Part shown: positions 41,957-53,717 of the stretch, piece after piece
Position numbering within the stretch: position 1 is the first letter of the stretch
Layout of the letters: every line of letters begins with the position of its first letter
Source: Heloderma charlesbogerti
Lineage: Eukaryota > Chordata > Lepidosauria > Squamata > Helodermatidae
Direction of reading: 5' to 3'
Assembly (NCBI GenBank): GCA_026122225.1
Contig: JANEZZ010002660.1
Location: 1-64,000, forward strand
DNA length: 64,000 bases
The notes under the pieces: generated by a model
Told to the model about the DNA's origin: nothing
The model's database searches: none
What the model saw: only the letters and a program-made list of their open reading frames with translations
Made by a program: the position numbers and the translations under genes

Positions 41957-42200
41957 GGAACATAAAAAGCTGCCTTATACCAATTCAGTACTGCCACCAT
42001 CAGGGATGGGGGACGTGTGGCCCTCCAGAGGTTGTTGGACTACAACTCCCACCATCCCTTGCCATTGGCTATGCTGGCTAGGGCTGATGGAAGTGGCAGT
42101 CTACCAACATCTGGTGGGCCACATGTTCCTCACCTCTGGTCTGCCTCAACTGGCAGCCACTCTCTACCGTTACAGGCAAGATGCTTTCCCAGGCCTCCTT
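41957..42200 (-). mobile_element. tRNA-SINE, antisense, split by a MITE
   Basis: Left piece AGGAACATAAAAAGCTGCC (reversed SINE 3' end) and right piece GTCTGCCTCAACTGGCAGCC then GGCAAGATGC (reversed SINE body) flank the MITE at about 42001-42140. It is the same family as 6645-6838. Confidence 0.7.
42001..42140. mobile_element. Palindromic MITE nested in a SINE
   Basis: GGCCCTCCAGAGGTTGTTGG and CCAACATCTGGTGGGCC are inverted arms around TGGCTATGCTGGCTAGGG. The flanks ACTGCCAC / TCTGCCTC match at 6 of 8. Confidence 0.7.
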
Positions 42201-42520
42201 GGAGACGCCGGCTAGAGCTGTGCACAAACAACCTCTCAGGACTCTCCACCCTATCTGGGGGGGATAGTCTGTTTCACTGAATTTCGCCAGGGGAGGAGAA
42301 ATTCTCAACCGTCTCTCACAGATAAGGCTCACCATTGGCAGGGGTTGTAGCACAGCTTCTTGCTAGTTTCCTAAGGGTTTGGGGGTCTTCTGCCGTTGGA
42401 AGTGGAAGAGCATTCACTGTGTTGGCAGGCTGGCCCCCATTTTGCATCCTCCACAATGCAGGTGTGTGTGTGGGGTGGGGTGGGGTTCTGTTCTGTTGAG
42501 CTCCAGGGGAGAGGTGGAGC

Positions 42521-43107
42521 TAGTGCTGTGCCAAAACCAGTCCTCTAATTTGTAATTTCTGGGAAGTTTGATTTCCCCACGAAATTGGTTTCCATTGTGC
42601 TGCCTCATTCTCAGGGCATTTTATAATTTATTTTGGATTTATTTTGGTAGTGTTTGTTTGTTTGATTTGTAGCCCACCTTTCTACCAAAAATGGCACTCA
42701 AGGCTTGCCATTTTTGCACCTACTTAATCACTGTGAGGTGGCCACGGGTGCTGTGTGTGTGTGAGTTACCTTTCCGTTATGCCTTGCTCTGCAGCCTCCC
42801 AGGCTGCCTGCGCGTCTTGTGGGAGGAATTACCTCAGGATGTTTTCCCTTAGGCTTTAACAAAAGTCCAGGAAGCCAAAGAGGCTACAGGCTGCCAGAGA
42901 GGTGTTTGTAAAATAAGACAGGTCATTTGTGCACGCTCCTTTGTGACCTCATAAGTAAGGTAAGAACATGAACCCTGAACCCAACCCATGACAATTTCTC
43001 TGATATGTTCGTCTCCTTTTAATTTCTTTTCAAAAGCTATTTCTTTTTATATCAAATTGAATGAGAACAGCCAAACAAACATGGAACAAATTTTCGGCAC
43101 AGCACTA
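42521..43107. mobile_element. hAT-like element with TAGTGCTGTGCC ends (candidate)
   Basis: Left TAGTGCTGTGCCAAAA and right TTTTCGGCACAGCACTA are inverted. The interior holds a LINE tail (42640-42700) and the repeat at 42721-42965 that recurs at 63668-63935. Its flanks give no clear 8-bp duplication. Confidence 0.55.
42721..42965 (+). repeat. Unnamed repeat, copy 1 (partner at 63668-63935)
   Basis: ATCACTGTGAGGTGGCC, TTGCTCTGCAGCCTCCCAGG, GAATTACCTCAGGATG, CCCTTAGGCTTTAAC and CAGGCTGCCAGAGAGG recur in order near the window end. No coding. It lies inside the element with TAGTGCTGTGCC ends. Confidence 0.75.
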
Positions 43108-43864
43108 ATGCCAGCACCTTTTAAGCGCATAGCACATGATCTGGTTACAGCCCTCATTGTGCATCAGGTCAGGTGTAGTTCAGCAGTAAGGCCTGTAGAT
43201 CTCTGTGGGCTTAGAAGCCTTAGGACAGCTGCAGATGGCGGCAGTAGGGAGGCAAAGAGAAGGAAATGTGTTGTTTGCTGCACAAGGACTATTTATTGCT
43301 GGATAAACAGGTGGAGAGTACAGTGCTAATGCGAAGCAGATTCTCTTCCACAGCAAGTGGGACGCTTCCAGAGCCCATCCTCAAAAACATTAAGTCCCAG
43401 CTGGGGAGAAAGTGAACAAACCGGGAAAAGGTGGGGTTGTGTAAAGAGACTGCAGAAGTATGGAGCAATGGGAGGATGGAATTCGCCACTGAATCTGATT
43501 TCCAAAAGCCTTCGCTTTGGGTTTGCGTCCAATTGCCTCCCTGTGAGCCCTGGCTCCACTGCCCCACTGAAGGGAGGATTCTCAGCCTAATGACATCTGT
43601 CAGGATATTTGGGGGGAAACTCCATCATGTCCTAAGAACATCCTTGCCGTTGCTTCCTCTGTAGTATCCTTCATCTTATATGCGGTCAGGAACTTCTAGC
43701 CCCGAAGCTCAGTCCTAGAATGTGGTATAACAAGTGCTTCTGAGCATATGTAGAGCGCTCCTTCCTCATTAAGCTCTCTCCATACTTAGGATGAGGTCTT
43801 CTAGTTACGACCTCTGGGCAGGCTTGACTCCACCACCACCCAGCCTAGAGTCTCAGACCCTACA
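43108..43864. other. Unclassified sequence
   Basis: Nothing recognised. Confidence 0.4.
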
Positions 43865-43872
43865 AACTAAGG

Positions 43873-44002
43873 CAGCTTTCCCCAATCTGGTGCCCTCCAG
43901 ATGGGCTGGACTATACTTCCCAGCATCCCCAGCCAACCTGGCCAGGGGGTGCTGAGACTTGTAGTCCAACACATCTGGAGGGCACCAGGTTGGGGAAGGC
44001 TG
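43873..44002. mobile_element. Palindromic hAT-like MITE (CAGCCTTCCCC type)
   Basis: CAGCTTTCCCCAATCTGG and CACCAGGTTGGGGAAGGCTG are inverted. Flanks AACTAAGG / AAACAAGG match at 6 of 8. It is the same family as 61503-61635. Confidence 0.8.
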
Positions 44003-44094
44003 AAACAAGGGTTAGGGCTTGGCAGGTAAAAGGAGTGGAGCTGGTGGAGTTGGGGTGAAGCCTAGTGGTTCCTTCGGGGGGCAGAGATGACATT

Positions 44095-44155
44095 AATTAA
44101 TTAATTACATTTCTATAACCCCCATTAGCTAAAGCTCTCTGGAAACCACTTGGTT
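44095..44155 (-). mobile_element. L2-type 3' tail, antisense
   Basis: TTAATTAATTACATTTCTATAA then AGCTAAAGCTCTCTGG is the reversed L2 end. Confidence 0.6.
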
Positions 44156-44345
44156 CTTCAGGGTGGATCCTGATGGATTGGGGTGGCAGGGGGGGGGGAG
44201 TGAATAGCAAAACCTCTCAAAGCAAGCAAAAAATGCCCTGCCTCCCTTGAGTCTGCCCTCTCACCCTGATGTTCAACTGCTTCCTAGAGACCCTGAGGAG
44301 ACGCTAAAATCCTGCTGCATCAGGTCAAGCCCTAAGACATTCAAG

Positions 44346-45377
44346 CAGAGCTGGGCAACTTCTGTTGGTCTGGGGGCCAATTCCTTCCCACCCCCGGTAT
44401 CCCACTAAGGGCCGTATCCCTCTTCGCTGCTGCCAAAATGGCTGCTGCACTGCCAATTCTGACACCAAAATTTGGTGCCACATCAGCAGGAAGGCAGTGA
44501 GTTTCTTTTGAAAACAAGGCATGCAGGGAACATGCTCCTTACCGGGAAGCAAAATCGTGCTCCAGGAGGTGTCCCGGAGCATGACTCCACTTGCCAATGA
44601 AGTGTGTGCGCCCCCTGTGGCTTGTTTTAAAGCAGGGGTCCCCTTTCGGGGTCAGTGGCACATTGGGAATTTTGAGAGAGCGTTGTGGGCACTCTCAAAA
44701 AATAGTGGCATGGGGGGGCGGCAGGACTTGCCTGTTTATAAAATGACTGCCATGGTGGGCATGACCGGTCACAAAACACTCATTTCCTTGAGTGAACAGG
44801 CATGGTTTTATCAGAACTCTGTTTCTCTTCGAAAATAGTAATTATTTTAAGATGGTGTTTTTATTCTTTTATCCTATCTGCTGTTCACCGCTTCAAAATC
44901 TTTTGGATGTGGAGCGTTACACAAATATTGTAAATAAATACGTAAATAAATAAATAAATTTCCCAGAAGGCAAACTGGTGAGACTACAAGAAAAGTAACT
45001 TGCCCAAGAACCTAAGTACAAGGCAGAAGAACCAAAACACAAAGCCACTCTTTTGAACCCCAGTACAAATGGCCTTGGAGGGCAGCCCTCTGCTTTGCAG
45101 CAAGCCGGCCTCCCAGTTATTATTTTTTAATTTAAAAAATCCAAAGGAATAAAATAAAAATCAGGAGGGACAGGGAGTCTGTAGGGTGCCAAGAGAGGTG
45201 TCTGTGGGCACATTAGTGCCCACGGGCTCCACACTGGAGAGCTCGGTTTTAAAGGAATATCACCACATTTCTTGCCACCGCCATGACAGCAATTTCAGTG
45301 GCAGCAATAGGGGGTAGCGGGGACTGCAAAACATCTGGGGGGGCTTGTTGCCAGTGGGCCGCAGGTTGCCCACTCTG
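44346..45377. mobile_element. hAT-like element with a second hAT-like element inside
   Basis: Ends CAGAGCTGGGCAAC and GTTGCCCACTCTG are inverted. The inner part (44633-45246) has its own ends and duplications. No transposase is seen. Outer flanks are only loosely similar. Confidence 0.6.
44633..45246. mobile_element. Nested hAT-like element with 8-bp duplication
   Basis: TTTTAAAG occurs at 44625-44632 and 45247-45254, exactly. The element starts CAGGGGTCCCC. It carries a LINE-type tail at about 44870-44960 (CACCGCTTCAAAATC, ACACAAATATTGTAAATAAAT). The right end (GAGCTCG) is poorly inverted, so part may be lost. Confidence 0.6.
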
Positions 45378-45519
45378 GCCTTAAAGCTTATCATCAGGAC
45401 ATTTAATGTAAGACATTATGGACTTGAGCAGTGGTGGTGAGAGATACCAGCTGCTCTTGACCACAACCAGCTAGGATGTTCTGAAAGGGCAGACTTTGAA
45501 ACCAATGTGGAGCCTTCTG

Positions 45520-45628
45520 GCTGCTTTAGACAACAACTTCCATCATCCCCACCATTGGCCATGCTGACTAGGGCAGATGGAAGTTGTCATTCAAAACTTC
45601 TGCAGGGCACCATGCCAAGGAAGGTTAT
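45520..45628. mobile_element. Palindromic MITE, decayed
   Basis: AACAACTTCCATCATCCCC and GCAGATGGAAGTTGTCATTC are inverted around TTGGCCATGCTGACTAGG. Confidence 0.6.
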
Positions 45629-46191
45629 ATGCTCATCATGCGAGGTTCTTGTCAGTGAGGATGTTCTCATTCCCAACGTGTTGAATCCGTTCAGTTCAGA
45701 GAAAGGCACCTAAATTCAGAGAAGGAAGCTAATTGTGCTGATCTCTGTCTGAATAGTTTGGCTCATTTGCTTCTGTTTCTTTTCTAACTCGCAGAAGAAT
45801 CATAACAACTGAGCTCCAAAGCTAATTGTGGGCACATCTGGGCCATAACGGAGCCCAGGAATGTAATTTGATTTCCAGCTTCCTTTGGCCTTTGCCGCTG
45901 CAGTGTTGTTGATTTTCCAAGCCAAAGAGTATGATCGTGAAGTGAGCCCAGAGATTCGGCTCAGGGAGACCGCCTTCACTGCAGCCAGATTGTGGGATCA
46001 AAGAGCCGCAGCCAACCCTGCGGGCTGACCCCTCTCTACATGCCAGTTTAAAAATTCACCATGTGCACAGGAACGCAAAACCCTTCTCACCATTTCAGTC
46101 CTGGTTCAGTACAGAATTATAATAGGATGTCAACGGTGTGTGATCCATCTACTGATTATTTCCAAAGTAGCTGCTCTACACTGTATCTACA

Positions 46192-46267
46192 CATCGTCCA
46201 GATGTGGTGGACTATCAGCATGTGTACTCCAACACATCTGGAGAGCACCAGGCTGGGGAAGGCTGTG
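46192..46267. mobile_element. Palindromic hAT-like MITE, partial
   Basis: CACATCTGGAGAGCACC and AGGCTGGGGAAGGCTG form a right arm; the left arm is short. Confidence 0.65.
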
Positions 46268-46269
46268 GT

Positions 46270-47600
46270 GTGGTGTTCAAGAATGTCAGTCTCTTCTCTC
46301 CCATCTCCCCCGCCCCTTCACTCCTCGAGGGACACTCGTACCTGGCAATGCTCAGATGCTTTCTGGCTCCAAGCGTTGCCATTTTTATTCCACATAATAC
46401 CCCTGATGTAAGGGCCCTGTAGGAAATTAAAATGGTGGCTCCTGGACCCAGCCACTCAGTGCTCATTGGAGTGCCAGAAAAAATAATCAACACCCTGCCC
46501 CCAGTCCGATGTTAGTGATGGGCTCTCCTGGGGGCTGGCAGCTACCTGAGGATGCTGCATGCTTTGAAAGCTCAGCCTGTGCCCATGGTCTCTAGTTTAC
46601 AGAGCTATTTTGCATATAACTCTATGAGCAAGTGCTGCTGATCGCCATTTTTTAAAAACATGGGGATCGACACAAAGACAAACAGGCCTGTGTAAGTTGC
46701 GGGCTGCTCATCAAGCACAGAGGGGGCACTCAACTACAGCCCAGAGGGCCAGTGAGCAGGGGGGACCTCAGCGGGCACAGTTCGGCGGGCACGGGCGCCA
46801 GCGGTCCGTCAAATTTGCAGACCAAAACGAGCACCCATGACATCCCCAGTCTGGATACACCCAAAGCCAGTTCCCAATGTTTGGTCAAGACCTCATGTGC
46901 CCAAGGAACGGAAACCCACTCGGCAACTATGTGGAGTTCTGCAGATCGGAGCAGGCTTGGCTCTTTGTAGGGATCTGTGAATCAGCAAAACTCGAGCTTG
47001 TTGAAGTTCTCCAGAGCCCATGTTGAAGCCCGTTCCAACTCGAGTTCACGTCAGATTGTGAGCGCTGCTTTTTCTTCTGGCCTGAAAATCTGTGCATATT
47101 TCCATGCGTATTTCTCCAAATGTGCAGATCCATTGTGCCCATCTTTGAAATGTACTCATTCTTCTCCCATTGATTAAAGTATATTTGTGTGCATTTCTCA
47201 AAAGTATGCATTTTTTATGCGCATTTTCCAAACACGCGCATGCTGTTGTACACATTTTTTTGGTCCACAAATCACATTGCAAGCTTGGAAATATAAGGGT
47301 TTCAGACGCAGTTTGCGTCCGAGTCCATTTTCAGTCCGGAAGGTGCAAACTGGGTAAAATCCTGATAAAAAATGAATAGAAATGAATTTCTCATATATCC
47401 CTGGCACTCAGTGGCTGGGGGGGGCGGTCTCCAAGGGCAGGGAGACGTTCTGGCCCCCACCCGCATAAGCGAATGGCAGTGACTCATTCCTTGGAGGCAA
47501 TCTTGGGTCCGGGACAGTATTGCCAAACCTCCCTTCCTACCCCCCACATAGCAGACTGCGGTGATAGAGTCCTATGGTGATAGCGTGAACTTCAGACTGC
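46270..47600. other. Mostly unclassified; tandem-like words at 47080-47260
   Basis: Repeated variations on TGCGYATTTYYCCAAA between 47080 and 47260 resemble hAT MITE interiors. No ends found. Nothing else recognised. Confidence 0.4.
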
Positions 47601-47615
47601 AGAAGTATGTATTTA

Positions 47616-47710
47616 GGGCGGCCTTCTCCAAGCTGGTGCCTCATAGAGGTGGTGTTCTACAACTCCCAGCATCCCCAGCCAGCATCCCCAGGCTGGGGAA
47701 GGCTGATTTA
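47616..47710. mobile_element. Palindromic hAT-like MITE, partial
   Basis: CGGCCTTCTCCAAGCTGGTG and CCCAGGCTGGGGAAGGCTG are inverted ends around CAACTCCCAGCATCCCCAGC. Confidence 0.7.
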
Positions 47711-47795
47711 GGGTAATACCAGTCTTGAATGCTCACCCATGGTTTGTTTGTTTTTTAATTGCAATAATGCAATGCCAAACAAGTAATTCAGTGCT

Positions 47796-47796
<1 letters not shown>

Positions 47797-47831
<35 letters not shown>
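47797..47831. repeat. (GAAA)n microsatellite
   Basis: About eight GAAA units. Confidence 0.95.
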
Positions 47832-47933
47832 GAAGTTAAAAATAATATAGACCCATATTTTTATGGTAGTAATCTTGTATCTTTAAGTAAAGTATGGAAG
47901 ATGTTTGGGAAGCATCTCAACCTCAAAAGAGAG

Positions 47934-48132
47934 CCAGTGTGGTGTAGTGGTTAGAGTGCGGGACTGGGACTTGGGCCATGAACTCACTGGGTGACTTTGG
48001 GCAGGTCACTAACTCTCAGCCTAACCTACCTCACAGGGTTGTTGTCAGGATAAAATGGAGTGGAGAAGGATCATGTAAGCTGCCTTGGGTTCCTTGCAAG
48101 AAGAAAAAGGGTGGGATATAAATGTAATAATA
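47934..48132 (+). mobile_element. MIR/CORE-type tRNA SINE
   Basis: GTGTGGTGTAGTGGTTAGAG head, CTGGGTGACTTTGGGCAGG and CTCACAGGGTTGTTGTCAGG core, then GGGTGGGATATAAATGTAAT. It is the same family as 24647-24862. The part that would hold the B-box (GGTTCRAATCC) is deleted here: the text jumps from GGGACTTGGG to CCATGAACTC. Confidence 0.85.
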
Positions 48133-49505
48133 TATAAAAGGATGGTGACTTTGTGTATAGCTTGTGGAAGTCCCTCCAGATGTGTTCATACTGTTTGCAG
48201 GTACAAAAATAGCACAACAAAGAGAAGTTCTTCTTCATCTGTCTCTCTGTCCTGGGGGGGGCAGGGGGGGGGAAGAGGGATTGTTACATGGAAGCATTCA
48301 AAAAGGTGATTTCCCACCCCACCTCTTGAAGTGATGCATGCATTCTGCTATCCCATTGTGCTGCCTTGTAGAGAGATACAGGTGGAATGGAAAGTCCAGA
48401 TCTGAGTGCCCACTGTCACTGGTCCAAATGGGTAACCATAACCAAATGGTGGATGGAATCATTGCTTTATTTCCAAAGATGGTAAGTTTCTTTAGTCAAA
48501 GCAGGGGTAGAAAAATGAGATGTTAAATCATTTCTAACAAAGTATTAATGCTAGACCGCCGCGCCCCCCCCCCCCGGGTGGTTCCTGCTCCTCATGCCCA
48601 ACCTTGGGGGTGGGGGGTGGGGGTGGAGAAATGGTTGTTCTTTAATAAACCCATCAGCCTGAAGCCAGGTCTCTGTTTTAAGGTGAAAAGTCCAATAGAT
48701 ACGTTTTTGGGGGAAAAAATGAGGTAGGCTAAATGGCTAACAAATCATTCTGCTGGCAGATACAGATTTATTGCTGTTTTTGCTACACATGAGGCCTCCA
48801 GCTTGTATCATGATAGATTTTGGTAATAAGTGGTTCTTTTGATACGTGCTAACAGGTTGGAGAATGCTGCTTGGACTGGAGTCAGTGCAACAATTGCTTT
48901 CATTCGTTTGCAGCTGTACAAAACAAATGTGTTTGAAAGAAACAGAGGAGGGCATGCCAAGTTTAATCCATGTGATGTGTGAGCGCACAGCATTCAGGGC
49001 TGCAGGAACAGCAACATGGACGTCGGAGGTTGCTGCAGCTGACTGTCCAGCTTTGCATGTCATCTTTTGATAAATGTGATAACATGACACCTTAGTCCAA
49101 GGAATTTTTTTTTAATCCTTCTTTTAATATCCAGAACTGTCCAAAGTAACTATGCATGAGATAGAAGATGATTTCTTGCAGAGCAATTGTTATTAATCTA
49201 GAGGAACAAGAAAAGGGCTTTTGGCAAATGAAAAGCCTCAACATATGGTTTATATTTGATTATTGTCTGCACCTATGTAAGACTGTCAAGCGGATAAACC
49301 CTAGAACTGATTTCTTCTTCAAAGAACTTACAGCTCAGGGGGACTCCAGAGGTCAAAAAGGTACCAGACTTTGATTACTTCTCTCGGCCTAAAGTTCTTC
49401 AGCTGTTGATTTTCAGGCCTTGTTGTTTTCGCACCAGCCACTTTCGGATGTTCCAGTGTCCTTTCCCCCCAGGCTGGGCATTTACAGCAAGAATGTAATA
49501 ACAGC
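48133..49505. other. Unclassified sequence with poly(C)/poly(G) runs
   Basis: C12 at about 48566-48577 and G runs at 48248-48276. No gene or mobile element recognised. Confidence 0.4.
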
Positions 49506-50211
49506 ATGGAATCATGGAATCATAGAATAGTAGGGTTGGAAGGGGCCTACAAGGCCATCGAGTCCAACCCCCTGCTCAATGCAGGAATCCAAGTCAGGGC
49601 ATCCCTGACAGATGGCTGTCCAGCCTTGTCTTGAATGCCTCCAGTGTGGGAGAGCCCGCCACCTCCCTAGGGAATTGGTTCCATTGTCGTATTGCTCTAA
49701 CAGTCAGGAAGTTTTTCCTGATGTTCAACCAGAATCTGGCTTCCTGTCACTTGAGCCCATTATTCCGTGTCCTGCACTCTGGGATGATCGAGAAGAGATC
49801 CTGGCCTTCCTCTCTGTAACAACCTTTCAAGTACTTGAAAAGCGCTATCATATCTCCCCTCAGTTTTCTCTTCTCAAGGCTAAACATGCCCAGCTCTTTC
49901 AGTCTCTCTTCATAGGGCTTTGTTTCCAGTCCCCTGATCATCTTTGTTGCCCTCCTCTGAACCCTCTCCAGTTTGTCTGCAATGCATCCTTCTTCAAGTG
50001 TGGTGCCCAGAACTGGACACAGTACTCCAGATGAGGCCTAACCAGTGCTGAGTAGAGGGGAACTAGTACTTCCCGGGATTTAGAAGCTATGCTTCTATTA
50101 ATGCAGCCCAAAAGAGCATTTGCCTTTTTTGCAGCCACATCACATTGTTGGCTCATCTTCAGCTTGTGATCTACAACAATTCCAAGATCCTTCTCGCTTG
50201 TAGTGTTGTTG
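49506..50211 (-). mobile_element. CR1 LINE, 3' half
   Basis: From the 3' ATTCTATG octamers at 49506-49535 through the reversed 3' UTR into ORF2. ORFs 49747-49941 ([23 protein letters not shown]) and 49938-50156 ([36 protein letters not shown]) are classic CR1 C-terminal sequence. The LINE is interrupted at 50212 by an LTR element and resumes at 54162. Confidence 0.95.
50208..50211. repeat. Left 4-bp target duplication of the LTR element
   Basis: GTTG, repeated at 54162-54165. Removing the insert and one copy restores CR1-like GTGTTGTTGAGCCACGTA. Confidence 0.65.
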
Positions 50212-50707
50212 TGTTGCAGAACTCAGAGTCAGAGAGACCACGGAGTAAAGGAAAAAGAGTTTTTCTTTATTTAACGCGCAGGCTTAAGGCTGGAATCACT
50301 TCCAAAGAGCCAAAAGCCCCGATTCACATCAACAAATTGTTTTTATAGACATTATGACACGTATGCAAAATCTCCCCCACCCCTTTCTGTGTGGGTTTGC
50401 AGTATTCAGCATTTCCTCTCCTACCACCATTGTTTATAATACAAGAAATGGGTTATAGGGTAGCCATGATAAGCAGAGAACAGCAGAGAACATGATATAC
50501 ATATCACTATGACCTTAGCCTTTGTTGACAAGTTAAGAGATTCCTGCATCTCGTCAGCTTACAAACATATATTTCAGAGAGCAAGAGCTCAGCAAGAACA
50601 TGAAGCATGAGACTGCATGAGTCTGATCTGGTTGGATCAGACAGCTTCTCTGAACCACGAGCTATTGGGCTAAATGGGTTTTATACCATACATGTTACCC
50701 ATGAGGC
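50212..50707 (-). mobile_element. 3' LTR of a retrovirus-like element
   Basis: Begins TGTTGCAGAACTCAG. The first 410 bp or so match the 5' LTR at 53718-54128 with only about half a dozen or slightly more differences by eye. On the minus strand AATAAA lies at 50266-50271 and a TATA-like CTATAAAA about 75 bp upstream at 50339-50349. The outer (U3) limit is uncertain because the copies diverge beyond about 50630; CAACA near 50706 is one possible end. Confidence 0.8.
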
Positions 50708-53700
50708 AGCACAACACTAGCAAGCATTTTCAGCATAGGCTAAAAGTGTTTGGTTCTCAGGCACAGCTTCCTGTAAACAAACTTCGCTTCCCAGGCAAAG
50801 TGCTTGATAACACTTTTACTCATTAGTTTGGGAAGAGAAATCTCTCTCTCTTTCGTTTGCTTTCTTTTTCTTGCTGATCTGCCTGTATTGCAGATCATGT
50901 TTCAAACTTTTTACATAAAACTCTCCTCTCTATGCACCAGCCTTGTCTCTTCATTTGTCTTTTTTCAAGTTAAACTCACTTACTTAAACCTTTCTGCCCT
51001 ACACTAGTCCCAGTGACGCACATTTGGGATAGGATCTTCTTCTCCTTCTAGTTACATTTTCTCATCTTAAAGAACTATTACATTATTGTGGCTACTTTAC
51101 CCCCAGGTAATAAGCTCTAGGCATAATCAGCTGCTTCTAATTCACCCTGGGGGCAACTATGGCCACGCTTCTTCTCTACAAATGTTTTTTTTCTTTGCCT
51201 CTTGCCTTCTCTTCTTTTTTTTTCTCCTTTCTCTATCTGTCTGCCACTTTCTCTATTTCTCAGTCTTTTCTACTTGTCTTTGTCTTTTCTCTTGTCATCC
51301 ATTGGGAACCACACTCAGTATCATTTGGAGTTGCAACTAATACTAATCTGCAAATATCACATATATTTTATGATATCTAAGAAATCATAAAATATACACA
51401 ACAAGCTTTTTTTTGCAATTTAACACAATGAATGGAAAACACTTCTTGCATGGTAAGGCATGATGGAGCAGATCCAGCAATTATACTGCTCCTCTGGCTG
51501 CATGCTCAGGGCTCATCAAAATCAAGGGGTGGGCATACTCACACACGCAAAGAGTTCTAGGTCACCATTTTTGCATTGGCAACTCTATGCTGCATGAGTT
51601 CTAGCAGAAGGAAATCTAAAAGTCATAGATCAAACTTAGCCTGTTGTGCACTGAGCTGACTACAACACAGACACACAGTCTACAGCAATGAGAGTTCAAG
51701 TTTATGAAAAGCCTCACAGCACTGTGAAAAGGGGGGGGGCTCTCGGGGCTATCTATCACTAGACAAGCTAGCCAGGGATTTACAATATCACACACACACA
51801 CACACACCTCTTTTCTTCTCTTCCCCTTCAACTTGGTACATGAAAGCAAAGTGCCGAAACTCAGGGCGCTGGGGGGTGATGGGCATCGCCTTATACTTAA
51901 ATTTTCAGGCAGCCATTAATCTTCTTCGGGGAGGCGGTGGGGTGATTTGCAGGACTTCAAAGGCAAGCTTCTCAGTTTGTTTGTATTTGTAAATCCCAAG
52001 CTCAAAACAGGACAGGATGAGGTACAGGGCAGCCAAATTTTTGCTTTGGCACGGGCAACAAATAACTCAGGTTAGCTTTCTTCACTGGGGTCTCAAACAG
52101 GAAAACAGTCTTAATGTAAAGTTTTAACATCACTGACAGCGTCAGCCAGCCAGCTACACAAATCTCACTGTCTTTTAAGACAGTTACTCTAATATCTTCT
52201 TTTCTTCTCAATCAGGTTGGGTCTCCCAGCTTACACAGTTTATTGCAGCTTTTAGAAGCATGGTAGTAGCGTGTAGAATCTTGGTAGTAGCCAAGATTTT
52301 GGCTTGGTCAGGAACATGCTGTCTGGTTTCTCGGTCTCTTCAGGACACACACTCAGGTAGTCCAACACTGGACACTTAAATTAGTGAGATTTCTTCATTG
52401 CAGGGAATCCCACGGCAAAAGCTTAATGGTTACACTCTTCAGAAATTATATAGCTGATGGTCTACAGGCTCTATGAAATTCTAGGACAGTTCAAAGCTAA
52501 ACACGGCTACCTTGACAGAGATCTTTATCGTGGTCTTTCCGCTTCATTCTGCCTTGGGACCGTCTTATGGCACACTTTCCACTCGAAGAGGGGTCTAGCC
52601 TGTGCCCTGGGGGTTGATTCTTCACCTTTATTCTCCATTTTGCACCTTCATCTTCTGGGTCTTCATTTTCAGTTTCTATTTCTTAGGGATTTTATCTTAA
52701 TTAGGCGAGGTGATGATGTTGCGCAACTCAGAACGTTGTGGGCAATTCTCCTGCCGCCCTCTCGGCGCACTAGGCTAACAGCTACTTCTTCGGCCTCACA
52801 CTCCCACGCTTCGTTAAAAGCCAGGCTGTCCTGCAACATTTCTCTAATTAACAGCCTCAGATCTTGTTCTTTTTTTTCTCTCTCTCAGCTCGGCCTTGAG
52901 CTTTTTGCTGTTTCCTCTCTCTATTCTGAATCCTTTTTAAAAAAATCTTTTTTCCTTTTTTTTAACATACATCTCAAGGGGGTGCAAGTCTTGCTTCCCC
53001 CACCTCCCACTTAAGATGAAGACGGATACAAAGAGGGAAGGGGATTGGTCAGCGAGTAAGGGATCTCACTGACTGACACAAGAGGAATTTCACACCACGC
53101 ACTTTGCTACTGGCCTGGGCACCTGGACGGTCAATGGTATGCAACAGAAACCGCAGTAGCCACTCACACAATCATCAATTTCACCACTGCATCCATATGT
53201 CCCTGCCACCCACTTTCCCACTTTTCCACTAGAGCGAAGCAGTTTCCTCAGCGCCTTGCTGAGTATTAGTGCCTGCTCGGGGGAGTGATCAAGTCCCCCC
53301 TCCACCCCCAATCGGGTGGGTCACCTTTTGTATACGTATACTAACACTGACCTTCTTCATAAGGCGGGGCCCTCTTTTTTTCTGCCCAGTGGCCTTTCTC
53401 CTAAAGGCGGGGCCCTCTTTTTACTCCATATACTTGCCTTTCTCCTGAAGGCTTCCAATGTGGGTTTCAACTCAATTGCAGCTGCAGTATGGGCAGGGCT
53501 CAAGTTCCTTCCTCCGCTTCCCAAGGCTCTCTTGATGCGCACAGCCATTCGGGCAGGCTCGGCGCACGCTTTCTCCCGTTCACCTGACAAAAAGGTCGGT
53601 GGCGCCAAGAAAGGAAGGCGTGCGCCGAGCCCTCCCTCCCGGCGCGGCGATTAAGAGCAGGCAACTGCCACCTCTCTGTCTCAGAGCCTGCCACAATCCA

Positions 53701-53717
53701 AGTCACGGCACCATTTA
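50630..53717 (-). mobile_element. Internal region of LTR element, no recognisable genes
   Basis: About 3 kb between the LTRs. I recognise no gag, protease, RT, integrase or env motifs on either strand. The longest ORFs (52457-53014 plus; 53357-53706 minus) show no such domains. A polypyrimidine run near 50838-50872 on the plus strand (polypurine on the sense strand) could be the primer for second-strand synthesis. Non-autonomous by this reading. Confidence 0.55.
53695..53713 (-). promoter_or_regulatory. tRNA-His-type primer-binding site
   Basis: The plus strand reads AATCCAAGTCACGGCACCA. This matches the 3' end of vertebrate tRNA-His plus CCA at 18 of 19 bases. Read on the minus strand it begins TGGTGCCGTGACT, 4 nt after the 5' LTR end. 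Its place and orientation are those of a retroviral PBS. Confidence 0.85.

Noticed and set aside
48737..49090. 117-codon minus-strand ORF as a gene
   Set aside because: No recognisable domain. It is in unclassified sequence with a plus-strand ORF of similar length on top, so chance is likely.
52457..53014. 185-codon plus-strand ORF as a gene in the LTR element
   Set aside because: It is antisense to the element and shows no gag, pol, env or other domain features. Its Phe/Ser/Leu bias fits a CT-rich strand.
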